A stretch of 64,000 nucleotides of DNA, taken from Ixodes scapularis (lineage: Eukaryota; Arthropoda; Arachnida; Ixodida; Ixodidae). This document shows, one piece after another, positions 47,485 to 57,001 of this stretch. Under the pieces are notes generated by a model. The model ran no database searches. It was not told the origin of the DNA and worked only from the letters and a program-made list of their open reading frames with translations. Both the position numbers and the translations under genes were made by a program. The stretch spans positions 85,118,069 through 85,182,068 of the forward strand of contig NW_024609884.1 of NCBI RefSeq assembly GCF_016920785.2, written 5' to 3'. Each line of letters opens with the position of its first letter. Position 1 is the first letter of the stretch.

Positions 47485-47717
47485 GAAACGCTTTCAGTGC
47501 GATGATGCTCGAAAACGATCTTGGCGCGTCTGGTTTAGAACGACCATTCCGAATCTTAGAAGATTTAAATGGACCGAAATGACGATTGTAATGACAACTG
47601 AGGCCGATTAACCGATCACCTTGCGAGATTTCGGTCGTCTGTATGTTAGTATCTGTTTGTGTCCGGTCAGCAGGCACGGGGAAGGCAGTCACGCTACTTT
47701 CCCGGGATCCAGTGTCT
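47485..47717. repeat. Repeat R, right piece
   Basis: Resumes at about GAAACGCTTTCAGTGCGATG and matches 27760-27997. With 43205-43333 it reconstitutes one repeat split by the LINE. Confidence 0.5.
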
Positions 47718-48766
47718 TCAAACGTGAAAACAGCGCAAAAAATTGAACAAAGGACAGACAAGTGAAAGAAGTGCACGGACAAAGCGCTGACTGTCAACTA
47801 AAGTTTAATTTTCAGGCGACCCAGAAAAATAAACACAGAGCATAGGAAAGAACCAATCAAGACACAAAACATTATACAACCCAACCGACAGGATTTCTAC
47901 CACGTCATCACCCTCACACGTGCCTGCCATTCTCCCTTATAAAAAGGACCTCATCATCCCCCAAGTGCACCGACGGTGCGCTCACACATTCCCCTTCCCC
48001 TTCAGATAAAATGAAAAATGCCTCTTCAATCTCTCTAGCGGTCTTACTTTTATTACGCGCCAAGATCGTCCTCTCTCCACGCCCTCTCTCATCAGGTCAA
48101 GCGAGTGGCGCATAAGTTTAACGTGCCAGTGGTGTTTTCAGCGCCCCAGAAGCTGTCACGTCTGTGCACTGCTGTCAACCGAGGGAGGAACAGTGATTTG
48201 CAATGTGATGTCAACCACCGCACTCCTTTTGTACCATGCGCAGTGGGGGTTGTGTATCAGATCCCCTTCACATGTGGTAGGGTGTACATTGGGCAAACGG
48301 GGAGGTGCGTGAACGTGAGGGCGAGGGAGCATTCCCTTTCTCTCCGTTCCTCCCCCACTGGCCACTTAGCGGTACATTGCAGTAGGTGTGGCTGTGTACC
48401 TGTTTTTCATGACTTGACGATCTTGGCGCGTAATAAAAGTAAGACCGCCAGAGAGATTGAAGAGGCATTTTTCATTTTATCTAAAGGGGAAGGGGAATGT
48501 GTGAGCGCACCGTCGGTGCACTTGGGGGATGATGAGGTCCTTTTTATCAGGGAGAATGGCAGGCACGTGTGAGGGTGATGACGTGGTAGAAATCCTATCG
48601 GTTGGGTTGTATAATTTTGTTTGTGTCTTTATTGGTTCTTTCCTATGCTCTGTGTTTATTTTTCTGGGTCGCCTGAAAATTTAACTTTAGTTGACAGTCA
48701 GCGCTTTGTCCGTGCACTTCTTTCACTTGTCCTTTGTTAAATTTTTTGCGCTGTTTTCACGTTTGA
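47718..48766 (+). mobile_element. Penelope-like element fragment with inverted arms
   Basis: A left arm (47718 to about 48070) is an almost perfect inverted copy of the right arm (about 48417-48766). The short centre encodes part of a GIY-YIG endonuclease. Penelope-like retroelements often carry inverted partial copies at their 5' side. The reverse transcriptase part is missing. The outer ends contain GTGAAAACAGCGCAAAA. Confidence 0.75.
48072..48572 (+). pseudogene. Penelope-like C-terminal GIY-YIG endonuclease
   Basis: An open plus-strand frame that has no ATG start. It encodes VPVVFSAPQKLSRLC, then GVVYQIPFTCGRVYIGQTGR and VRAREH, then AREIEEAF, then stops at 48570-48572. GVVY...VYIG is the GIY-YIG nuclease signature, with the downstream Arg, His and Glu expected for catalysis. 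The reverse transcriptase is absent (5' truncated), so it cannot move by itself. The end of the coding part overlaps the right inverted arm. Confidence 0.75.
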
Positions 48767-48870
48767 CGATGTTAAACCAACTAGCCCAACTTACCGCCTT
48801 GTTGATCCAGTGTCTCCAGTGTATGCTAAGTACACGCGCTGTGGCAACTCTCAGCGTGAGTGCGCGCGCT

Positions 48871-49093
48871 AAGGCTGGTTCACACATTTGCAATGGTTGC
48901 GTTCGCATGCAACCAAAACGACCGTAACGACCAAAACACCGTAAAAACCGTGACTCATGGATGGCTTCGCGAAGCTACCTCTTTGCATCGCTTGCCATGC
49001 TGTGTACGGCGAACACTTGTCCCGGTGACTTTGTCGTTACAGTCGTTTCGGTTGCATGCGAACGCAACCGTTGCAAATGTGTGAACCAGCCTT
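48871..49093. mobile_element. Foldback MITE with about 50-bp terminal repeats
   Basis: AAGGCTGGTTCACACATTTG at the left is followed by further bases that match the complement of the right end with very few mismatches for about 50 bp (shared block GTTGCGTTCGCATGCAACC). The inside has no coding sequence. Confidence 0.75.
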
Positions 49094-50816
49094 TACACTC
49101 CGTTTCATCGCAAGTGCGTACGAAACGAAACGCACGAGCGCGACGTTTCTAAAGCGCAACTCGATGTTTTTATTCCGCCAAATTGATCGAACCCAAAGCC
49201 TGCATCCCTATGCTTTTTGTGCTTGACGACTTGGTGGAATCAAAGATCGGAGTAAGATAATCACTCGTCACGAGATAATGCATCAACGCCCACCATGGTT
49301 CAGACGATGCACGGGAAAAACAATCAGCGTTTCGAGACAGTTAGATGTAGAGCCAAACTAAAACGATCCAACCAAGAGCAGACGCCAGGCTTGGAGCGTA
49401 CTATAAAGTACGCTCGCCCGTATTCACGAAATAGTGAATACGGGACGCTAGGCTTAGGTCGGTACCGCTACAAAAACAAGCCTCCGCACACCGCTTCCAA
49501 AGGCGCGTATTGCGACAGTCGTTTGCTGCGACCTATGTCGATCAATGAGATCTTCCTCTAAATACCTCTGTTAACCCAAAACGACCCGCACTCATTAAAA
49601 TTGACGAGCTCATCGAGCTACGCACGTTCAGCGCTCAGCAGACGCCGTCAGCCATGTTTGTTATCGTTTGAAACCGAGGCGGAAAGGCAATCTCGGGATA
49701 TTTTCGAAAACAATAATGATTCTATCTTGATTAGTTGCTTCTCAAACATAAAAAAAATAGTCGATTAAGATACTATTATGGCACGGAGATAGAAATTGAC
49801 AACCAATTTTTCCCACGTCAATCATTTTTCCATCGATGACAGATGTAAGCACCTTGTATGCACGGGGCAGAGCTATAGCGGGCTGCGACCTCCACATTCT
49901 GCACCTAAATTGCGCCTAGCGGCGAAAAAATTGTCAAAGGAAAAAAAAAAAATTCTGCTATTATTTTTTTTTTTTTTTTTTTAGCATAAGTGTTTAAAAA
50001 AGGAAATGTTTCATTGCAGTGTTTCTTGAAGAAATTATTTTAAGGCGTCTTGCTTTGGAATTCGCTCTTCGCGGCGACTCTGTCGGCCACAACCTTATTG
50101 TTCGAAAGGATAAGATGCACGGATCGAGCTCGTCACACCCTGCGTTCCTGAAGCTGTCGGTGACTCTAGTTCTGAGCATGCGCTGCAAAACACCCACAAT
50201 ATAGCGTTCCGTTATAATCCGAGGGAACCAAGCTGCGTTCACGTACCATGGAGTGCCCTAAAGCCAAGCGAATTTCCGAGGTGGCATTATCTACGAGACG
50301 GCATCCCTGTACGCGTGAAACACCAGCGGCTGTTTACCCAACTCTCTCTCTCTCTCTCTCGCTCTCCCTGTACCGCGTAAACAAGGGGATGGTGAGGACT
50401 CACAAAAGAAAGCTGTCGCAGCGCGTTAGTGGTGTCCTTGAAAAACGAGCAATACGGAGCCCCAAATTCGCCCCATGGATTTACTCCGTGAAGAAACAAC
50501 TATACGCTGCCCTTTCGTAATTTCGTGGTTTGTAGCCCGTGGCGTAGTAATTAGTCCCAGTCATTATCCCCCCAGATGGCGCCAGCGTCCAGAAACGTAG
50601 TTGCACAAGGTGTCCGAGGAGCTGAAACACCTCGTTCATCACCTGCATGAACAAGCCCAGTATTCCCCGCTAAATCAGTTGCTGCATCAATTCAGTTGTC
50701 TTACTGTCTTTGTTCCGAAAGTGAAAATGTGAGCTGCGACAGGAATTGAATCGAGTGAAAAAGAACATCCATTCGTGTACTTATTTCTAACAATGAACAT
50801 TTCTTTCAATCTTCAG
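49094..50816. other. Unassigned region upstream of DM13 exon
   Basis: No exon is recognised. A small hairpin (CGTATTCAC/GTGAATACG, 49420-49441), a T run (49963-49982) and a CT run (50342-50360) are seen. A frame after TTTCATTGCAG (50019-50204) lacks domain support. Confidence 0.35.
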
Positions 50817-50889
50817 ACGCACACTTCATCGTGGGGACAAAAGACCAACCGGATGCGAGTGGTCTCAACGTACCCGATGAAAAAGGATC
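50817..50889 (+). CDS. Skeletor-like gene, exon in DM13 domain 1
   Basis: This 73-nt exon is bounded by TTTCAATCTTCAG before 50817 and GTAAGT at 50890. Read in phase it gives DAHFIVGTKDQPDASG and then LNVPDEKG, a DM13 block (xVGT...PDE.G). It starts after one base of a split codon and ends with two bases of the next, exactly like the paralogous exon at 59445-59523. DM13 domains occur in extracellular proteins, often with DOMON domains, and a redox role has been proposed. Two DM13 domains in tandem point to a Skeletor-type protein. The preceding exon was not found. Confidence 0.75.
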
Positions 50890-50908
50890 GTAAGTAGATT
50901 CTGCAGCC

Positions 50909-50912
50909 ATAT
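50909..50912. repeat. Gypsy target-site duplication, left copy
   Basis: ATAT immediately before the LTR; the same four bases follow the other LTR at 56799-56802. Confidence 0.75.
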
Positions 50913-51296
50913 TGTCACGGGTGGTGACCAAAAGAAACAATAAATACACAGAAAGAAATAGACGTTTAATGTGGCGAACTTGTGCCAAAAATAAAAGGAA
51001 ATAGAAAAATAACAACAGAGCGTCGCGGGCGTCGAAGGCGGCGAAGCAGCAAGGTCGAACGCTGAGGCGAAACTGACTCGACAAGGTCGCGGGCGGCCTC
51101 TTATCTAGAGTGCGTCGCTATCTCGAAGATTCGGCGAAAGCGGCTCGAGCGTCGCGTGATCGGGCGAGAATGAACACGCACTTTCTAGAAAACAAAAGCA
51201 GGAATAAATGATAGAAGTTACATGCGGTACATGAATAAACGAGAACTTTCTGGAGGTCCGTGACCGAGCGTTGCTTTCTCAGCCCTGGGCGCGGCA
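50913..51296 (-). repeat. Gypsy 3' LTR
   Basis: 384 bp, TGTCAC...GGCA on the plus strand, giving TG...CA ends. By eye it is identical to 56415-56798. An ATTAAA lies near the downstream end in minus orientation. It overlaps short false frames such as 51084-50806, which recur in the other LTR. Confidence 0.92.
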
Positions 51297-51310
51297 TTAT
51301 CCCCCCCTTT
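51297..51310 (-). promoter_or_regulatory. Gypsy polypurine tract
   Basis: Minus strand AAAGGGGGGGATAA directly abuts the 3' LTR, where plus-strand DNA synthesis starts. Confidence 0.8.
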
Positions 51311-51425
51311 AAAAGTGAATCGTCCCGATGCAGCACAAAAACGGAAAACAAAAAACAAAAGGACAGCAGAATTGCTAGCCGGAGTTCACAGTCCACAGTT
51401 CGCTCGTCGACGAGAGTGGAGAGTC

Positions 51426-54400
51426 CTATCGTTCGTAATACGGCTTCAGCCGGACGACATGCACCACCTCGGGTCGCGGCTGACGTCTTGCAGATGGGCG
51501 CGTTCCGTCGGGTAGAACTTCGTAGTTCAGATCGCCGAGGCGTCGGATGATCTTGTAGGGCCCAAAGTAGCGCTTCAGGAGTTTTTCGCTGAGACCGCGA
51601 CGACGAATCGGCGTCCACACCCAAACTCTGTCTCCGGGCTGGAAGTGGACGTCGCGGCGACGAAGATTATACCGGCGAGCGTCGACATGTTGCTGGTCTT
51701 GAATTCGTAGTCTGACTAGCTGGCGGACCTCTTCTGCCCGTTGAGCAACCACCTGGGCGTCATCGCTCCCGTCGTTGACTGACTCGTGCGGCAGCATAGA
51801 GTCTAGCATAGTCGTCACCGCCCGGCCATACACCAGCTGGAAGGGCGTCACTCCTGTGGTCTCTTGCACTGCTGTGTTGTAGGCGAACGTGACGTAGGGC
51901 AGCACTTCGTCCCAGGTCTTGTGCTCCACGTCGACGTACATAGAGACCATGTCGGCGATTGTTTTGTTGAGCCGCTCCGTCAACCCGTTGGTCTGCGGAT
52001 GGTATGCCGTTGTTCGACGGTGTTCCGTGTGGCTTAAACGCAGGATCTCTTGGGTCAACTGTGCCATAAACGATGACCCTCGGTCTGTGATCAGTACTTC
52101 GGGGGCGCCATGGCGGAGGACGATGGACTCGATGAAGAACTTGGCGACTTCGACAGCAGTCCCCGAAGGAAGGGCTTTCGTCTCGGCGTAACGAGTAAGA
52201 TAATCGGTGGCGACGATTATCCAGCGGTTCCCCATCGTCGACGGTGGAAAAGGACCCAGCAAATCCATTCCAATTTGCTGGAAGGGCTTGGTTGGCGGGG
52301 TAATCGGCTGAAGGAGACCTGCTGGCTTTGACGGTGGTTTCTTGCGTCGCTGGCACTCATGGCACGATCGTGTGTAGAGATGGACGGTCTTCGGAAGCTT
52401 TGGCCAGTAGTACTTGTCACGAATCCGGGCAAGGGTCCTGCTGTAGCCGAGATGTCCGGCCGTTGGGTCGTCGTGGCACGCTTGAAAAATTTCTTCTCGG
52501 AGGCTGGCGGGGACAACCAGTAGCCAGGGGGTTTCGCTGGTTCCGAAATTCTTTCTGAAGAGCACGCCTCGCCGCAGGACAAAGCTCGGTAGGTCCCGAG
52601 AAAAGACCCGTGGGACAGAGCCTCCTCGACCTTCGAGGCTGTCGATCACGGAGCTAAGTTCCGCGTCGTCGCGTTGCAGTGCCCTCATGTCGGTAGCGTC
52701 AACTGCGCCTAGAAAACGGGCGTCGTCATCGTCGTCCGCGCCGGAGATTGGAGGTTCGACTGGAGCCCTAGACAAACAGTCAGCGTCATTATGCTTGCGG
52801 CCGGACTTATGCACAATGGTTACGTCGAATTCCTGCAGTCGAAGGCTCCAGCGGGCGAGGCGTCCGGACGGATCCTTGAGGTTTGCGAGCCAGCAGAGGG
52901 CGTGGTGGTCTGTGACCACGCGAAACGGGATCCCGTACAAGTACGGGCGGAACTTGGTTATCGCCCAGACGACAGCAAGACATTCTTTGTCGGTCGTTGA
53001 ATAATTTTGTTCTGCCTTAGACAGCGCCCGGCTTGCGTAAGCGATTACTCTCTCTGCCCCTTCTTGTCGCTGAACGAGTACCGCACCGAGACCGGTATTG
53101 CTGGCGTCCGTGTGGATTTCAGTCTCCGCCGACTGGTCAAAATGTCCGAGGATAGGGGGCGACTGGAGCCTTCGCTTGAGTTCGTCGAACGCTTGCTCTT
53201 GCTCCTCTCCCCACTGGAACTGCACGTCGTCTTTCGTCAGATGCGTCAGCGGTGCAGAAATTTGCGCAAAATCACGAACGAAACGTCTGTAATAGGCGCA
53301 CAGCCCAAGGAATCTTCGAACGGTCTTCTTGTCCGATGGCTTCGGGAACTCGGCGACAGCGGACGTCTTGGCGGGATCAGGGCTTACACCCTGAGCACTC
53401 ACGACGTGGCCCAAGAATTTGAGCTCACCATAGGCGAACCGACACTTGGAAGGCTTGAGGGTCAGCCCAGCAGCTTTGAAGGCCTGTAGAACGGCTCGCA
53501 GTCGTCTCAGGTGCTCGTCGAATTCGCTTGCGAAGACCACAACATCGTCGAGGTAGACGAGACAGCTTTGCCATTTCAAGCCGGCAAGGACGGTGTCCAT
53601 AACGCGCTGGAAGGTTGCCGGCGCTGTGCACAGCCCGAATGGCATTACTTTAAACTCATACAGTCCGTCCGGCGTGACGAAGGCCGTCTTCTCACGATCT
53701 CGTTCGTCGACCTCAATCTGCCAGTACCCGCTCTTCAAGTCCATCGACGAAAAGTATCGGGCGTGGCGTAGTCGGTCCAGGGTGTCGTCGATGCGTGGCA
53801 GTGGGTAGACGTCCTTTTTTGTTACGGCGTTCAGTCGGCGATAGTCCACGCAGAACCGAAGAGTCCCGTCTTTCTTTTTCACCAGGACTACCGGTGAAGC
53901 CCACGGACTGCTTGAGGGCTGGATAATGTCGCCGTCAAGCATTTCTTGTACCTGCTGCTGGATGGCTTCCCTTTCTTTCACGGAGACCCTGTACGGCGGC
54001 CGATGCACAGGGAGTGCGTCGTCATCAGTAATTATCCGATGTTTCGCAACCGTCGTTTGGCGCACTTTCGACGACGTGGAGAAGCACTCACTGAACTCGG
54101 CGAGAAGGTCACGAAGTTGTCGCCGTTGTGGGGCTGGGAGGGATGGGTCGATGTCGAGCTCTGCGGACGTGATTGTCTTGTTCTGCGTCGGAGAGGCGTC
54201 TTCTGAGATCACGGCGATGGCGGCCGAGTCCTGAATTTCCTCGACGTAGCCCACAGCTGTACCCTTTGTAAGGTGCTGCGACTCTTGCCGGAAGTTGGTG
54301 ACAAGGGCTACGGTACGCCCGTCCTGGAGCTCGGTTACGCCTCTTGCAATACCAATCCCTCGTCCAACGAGAAGTTGGACGCTTCCTTCCAACAGTGCTA

Positions 54401-54968
54401 TCCCGCAGGTGGCTTCGTCGGTCCCGACGGGGACAAAGACACTGGACAGCGGCGGCAGGTTTACGTGGCTGGTAAGGACTCGCACTGCAGCTAACGTCGC
54501 TTTGGGATCTTCCGCCGAGGGAACAGGTTTCCGAAGCGTCAGCTTGTTCTCCCCAAGGTCGATGATGGCGCCGTATTCACACAAAAAGTCCATTCCGAGA
54601 ATGACGTCTCTCGAACAGTCTTGCAGAACGACGAACTTGACAGGGCAGGTTTCACCATGGATCTCAACGCGAGCAGTGCACCTGCCGACAGGCGTGATGA
54701 GGTGTCCGCCGGCGGTTCGTATCTGTGGTCCATCCCACGACGTCGTAACTTTCCGAAGGCGACGAGAGAGTCTCCCACTCAAAACGGAGTAATCCGCTCC
54801 GGTGTCGACAAGTGCTGTCGCGTCGTGGCCGTCGATGATAACGTTGAGGTTGTTCGACACTGTTACAGAAACGTCGTTTCGGGGCGTTGCGGCGTTAGAG
54901 TGGGAGAGCTCCGACGATCTTGGAGGATCTTGGCATCGTTCGTCTTCGGCAACACCACCTCCCGGCAT
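51426..54968 (-). CDS. pol: Gypsy Pol polyprotein
   Basis: 1180 codons from the first ATG; the frame is open upstream to the TGA at 55089. Domains: aspartic protease with DTGA at residues 55-58; reverse transcriptase about 300-500 with YLDD at 472-475; RNase H about 610-735 with Asp621, Glu662 and Asp687; integrase with HHCC zinc finger (His832, His839, Cys869, Cys872) and D,D-35-E catalytic triad (Asp902, Asp962, Glu998). The C-terminus has a GPY/F-type module (YFGPYKIIRRLGDLNYEV) and no chromodomain. All catalytic residues are present. It lies -1 relative to gag, so expression by -1 frameshifting is likely. Confidence 0.95.
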   Translation of the reverse strand: MPGGGVAEDERCQDPPRSSELSHSNAATPRNDVSVTVSNNLNVIIDGHDATALVDTGADYSVLSGRLSRRLRKVTTSWDGPQIRTAGGHLITPVGRCTARVEIHGETCPVKFVVLQDCSRDVILGMDFLCEYGAIIDLGENKLTLRKPVPSAEDPKATLAAVRVLTSHVNLPPLSSVFVPVGTDEATCGIALLEGSVQLLVGRGIGIARGVTELQDGRTVALVTNFRQESQHLTKGTAVGYVEEIQDSAAIAVISEDASPTQNKTITSAELDIDPSLPAPQRRQLRDLLAEFSECFSTSSKVRQTTVAKHRIITDDDALPVHRPPYRVSVKEREAIQQQVQEMLDGDIIQPSSSPWASPVVLVKKKDGTLRFCVDYRRLNAVTKKDVYPLPRIDDTLDRLRHARYFSSMDLKSGYWQIEVDERDREKTAFVTPDGLYEFKVMPFGLCTAPATFQRVMDTVLAGLKWQSCLVYLDDVVVFASEFDEHLRRLRAVLQAFKAAGLTLKPSKCRFAYGELKFLGHVVSAQGVSPDPAKTSAVAEFPKPSDKKTVRRFLGLCAYYRRFVRDFAQISAPLTHLTKDDVQFQWGEEQEQAFDELKRRLQSPPILGHFDQSAETEIHTDASNTGLGAVLVQRQEGAERVIAYASRALSKAEQNYSTTDKECLAVVWAITKFRPYLYGIPFRVVTDHHALCWLANLKDPSGRLARWSLRLQEFDVTIVHKSGRKHNDADCLSRAPVEPPISGADDDDDARFLGAVDATDMRALQRDDAELSSVIDSLEGRGGSVPRVFSRDLPSFVLRRGVLFRKNFGTSETPWLLVVPASLREEIFQACHDDPTAGHLGYSRTLARIRDKYYWPKLPKTVHLYTRSCHECQRRKKPPSKPAGLLQPITPPTKPFQQIGMDLLGPFPPSTMGNRWIIVATDYLTRYAETKALPSGTAVEVAKFFIESIVLRHGAPEVLITDRGSSFMAQLTQEILRLSHTEHRRTTAYHPQTNGLTERLNKTIADMVSMYVDVEHKTWDEVLPYVTFAYNTAVQETTGVTPFQLVYGRAVTTMLDSMLPHESVNDGSDDAQVVAQRAEEVRQLVRLRIQDQQHVDARRYNLRRRDVHFQPGDRVWVWTPIRRRGLSEKLLKRYFGPYKIIRRLGDLNYEVLPDGTRPSARRQPRPEVVHVVRLKPYYER

Positions 54969-54976
54969 TGCCGCGC

Positions 54977-55088
54977 CTAGTTTTCCCGACGGGACGCAAT
55001 GGGTGACAGGCTGTCTCGGCGAGACCGGCGGAAGGGCGATGGCGAGCGTCGGGGAGATGGCGAACGGAATACTCGGCGGGGAGACGAC
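54977..55088 (-). other. Gag-pol overlap, -1 frame
   Basis: The pol frame is open from just after TGA (55089-55091), giving a 112-nt overlap with gag. Near its end the sequence CGGGAAAACTAG occurs. It can slip partly (AAC to AAA) but is not a canonical X XXY YYZ heptamer. Confidence 0.65.
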
Positions 55089-56389
55089 TCAGGAGTTGAA
55101 GAGCGGCGGAGGTATTCCTCGATGTCCCGAGGTCGCTCTCCAAGACGTGGTCGAGGGTCGTTGGGCGCGAACCCTCGTAGGCCGAGCTGGCGGTAGGGGC
55201 ATCGTCGGTAGATATGGTCGGCTTCCCCGCAGTGGTAGCACAACGGGCGTCGATCAGCCGTCCTCCACACGTCGGTCTTCCTTGGCGCAACTTGTTCTGG
55301 ACGAACGTGTGCCCGATCTTCCTGGCGTCGGGAATGCTGCGGCTCTGGAAGCACACGTCCGGGAGGCGCCATGTACGGACGCGGTGCTGATGGTGCTCGG
55401 CGGAGCATTTCGGCGTAGCTTACGGCTGGCTCCTGCTGTGCTGCTGCGGTGACGGCAACCTCGGGATGGAAAGCTCGGTGAACTTCCTCTCGGACGACGT
55501 CGGCGAGTGAGAGTGAGGCTGGGCGATCTGCAGCAGGTAGAATCTTCCGGAGCTCTTCCCGGACGATATCCCGGACGATATCCCGAAGGCTGTCGACACC
55601 GGTGGTGCTCAGGTCCGGAAGTGTAGCTGCGACGGTTGGAGAAGTAGGCGCGCCGGCGAGTCGGTGGTAGTGGCTTGCTCGGGCCGTCAGTGCGCGCTCG
55701 ATGTTCGTGGCTTCACTCACAAATGCATCGACGGTCGTCGGGGGATTGCGAACCAGGCCTCCAAAAATTTCTGCCTTGACGCCTCGCATGAGGATTCGAA
55801 GTTTCTTTTCCTCAGCGGCCTCCGGGTCTGCTCGGGCACTTAGACGCAGAACATCCTCTACAAAGCTGGTCAGGCATTCATTGGGGCCCTGCACCCTTGT
55901 TTGAAGCAGGTCCTCTGCTCGCTGGCGACGATGGTGGTTAATGAATGTTCGTTTGAGTTCGGCGACGCAGGACTCCCATGTGGGGAAGGAGGCTTCGTGG
56001 TTTTCAAACCAGTGCCTCGCAGTGCCTTCAAGCGAGAAGTAAAGGTTGTGGAGGCACTGCTCAGTCGTCCATCCGTTGTGGCGGGCTACACGTTCGTAGT
56101 GTCGCAGCCAGTCTTCGATGTCTTCATGGATCTCCCCGTGGAAAGGCGTCGGAGTCCGGGGTGCGACGGGCAGGACGACGACGCTGGCGGTGGACGGGTT
56201 CTGCGACGACTGGCTGTCCATCGTTGGTCTCGTTGGCTGCTTAGTCTTGGGCGGCAGAGGTCCGAATTCCGGGTGTAGGCCTTGGGTGCGACGACTGAAC
56301 CGGATCTCGGAAGTGCTTTCGTTGGTTCTTCGTGGACTAGGCGTCGGACTTGGACTGCGGGCCCTCGGAGGGGTACGCGGCAGGGGCAT
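54977..56389 (-). CDS. gag: Gypsy Gag protein
   Basis: 470 codons, starting 25 bp inside the 5' LTR boundary. Residues about 80-190 match a retrotransposon Gag capsid-type domain (DWLRHYERVARHNGW, FINHHRRQRAEDL). One zinc knuckle CX2CX4HX4C lies at residues 384-397 (CYHCGEADHIYRRC), and the C-terminus is Arg/Ser/Pro-rich. The protein packages element RNA in virus-like particles. It ends with TAG at 54977-54979, inside the open pol frame. The first ATG overlaps the zone just after the primer-binding site, so the leader is very short. Confidence 0.93.
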   Translation of the reverse strand: MPLPRTPPRARSPSPTPSPRRTNESTSEIRFSRRTQGLHPEFGPLPPKTKQPTRPTMDSQSSQNPSTASVVVLPVAPRTPTPFHGEIHEDIEDWLRHYERVARHNGWTTEQCLHNLYFSLEGTARHWFENHEASFPTWESCVAELKRTFINHHRRQRAEDLLQTRVQGPNECLTSFVEDVLRLSARADPEAAEEKKLRILMRGVKAEIFGGLVRNPPTTVDAFVSEATNIERALTARASHYHRLAGAPTSPTVAATLPDLSTTGVDSLRDIVRDIVREELRKILPAADRPASLSLADVVREEVHRAFHPEVAVTAAAQQEPAVSYAEMLRRAPSAPRPYMAPPGRVLPEPQHSRRQEDRAHVRPEQVAPRKTDVWRTADRRPLCYHCGEADHIYRRCPYRQLGLRGFAPNDPRPRLGERPRDIEEYLRRSSTPESSPRRVFRSPSPRRSPSPFRRSRRDSLSPIASRREN

Positions 56390-56393
56390 GCGG

Positions 56394-56411
56394 TACCCCG
56401 CACCTCCACCA
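56394..56411 (-). promoter_or_regulatory. Gypsy primer-binding site
   Basis: Three bases after the 5' LTR the minus strand reads TGGTGGAGGTGCGGGGTA. TGG pairs with the tRNA CCA end. The first 11-12 bases resemble the complement of a tRNA-Ala 3' end. Confidence 0.55.
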
Positions 56412-56414
56412 AAA

Positions 56415-56798
56415 TGTCACGGGTGGTGACCAAAAGAAACAATAAATACACAGAAAGAAATAGACGTTTAATGTGGCGAACTTGTGCCAAAAATAAAAGG
56501 AAATAGAAAAATAACAACAGAGCGTCGCGGGCGTCGAAGGCGGCGAAGCAGCAAGGTCGAACGCTGAGGCGAAACTGACTCGACAAGGTCGCGGGCGGCC
56601 TCTTATCTAGAGTGCGTCGCTATCTCGAAGATTCGGCGAAAGCGGCTCGAGCGTCGCGTGATCGGGCGAGAATGAACACGCACTTTCTAGAAAACAAAAG
56701 CAGGAATAAATGATAGAAGTTACATGCGGTACATGAATAAACGAGAACTTTCTGGAGGTCCGTGACCGAGCGTTGCTTTCTCAGCCCTGGGCGCGGCA
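56415..56798 (-). repeat. Gypsy 5' LTR
   Basis: 384 bp and identical by eye to the 3' LTR. It is followed by ATAT (56799-56802), the right target duplication. Confidence 0.92.
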
Positions 56799-56802
56799 AT
56801 AT

Positions 56803-56970
56803 ATACCTCTCCAACTTCCCATAAAATCTGAAAGAAAAAAACAGCAATGCGCTACACATGCAAATGCGTAGAAAAGTCGTACCGTCGTGTATTTCACCTC
56901 ATTTATTTGAACCGAACTACATTTGTTCAATTAAGGTATGAAAATGACGTTTATATATATATATTTTTTT

Positions 56971-57001
<31 letters not shown>

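Larger units (their letters stand above)
50913..56798 (-). mobile_element. Complete Ty3/gypsy LTR retrotransposon
   Basis: Order in minus orientation: 5' LTR (56798-56415), primer-binding site, gag, pol (protease, reverse transcriptase, RNase H, integrase), polypurine tract, 3' LTR (51296-50913). The length is 5886 bp, flanked by ATAT duplications. Both ORFs are open and the LTRs look identical, so the insertion is very recent and could be autonomous. No env frame is present. Integrase follows RNase H, which separates Ty3/gypsy from Ty1/copia. It lies antisense in a host intron. Confidence 0.93.

Noticed and set aside
48105..48572. Independent gene start at 48105
   Set aside because: The first codon there is GTG, and the frame is open upstream. 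The sequence is a truncated Penelope-like end.
50019..50204. Possible exon after TTTCATTGCAG
   Set aside because: No DM13 or other domain and no clear donor; left unassigned.
50806..51084. Open frame repeated at 56586-56086 (same N-terminus)
   Set aside because: Both copies lie in the LTRs of the gypsy element and share their sequence; they are not genes.
51760..54792. Many long frames on the plus strand and in other minus frames across pol
   Set aside because: These are shadows of the real pol frame, which has all the expected domains.
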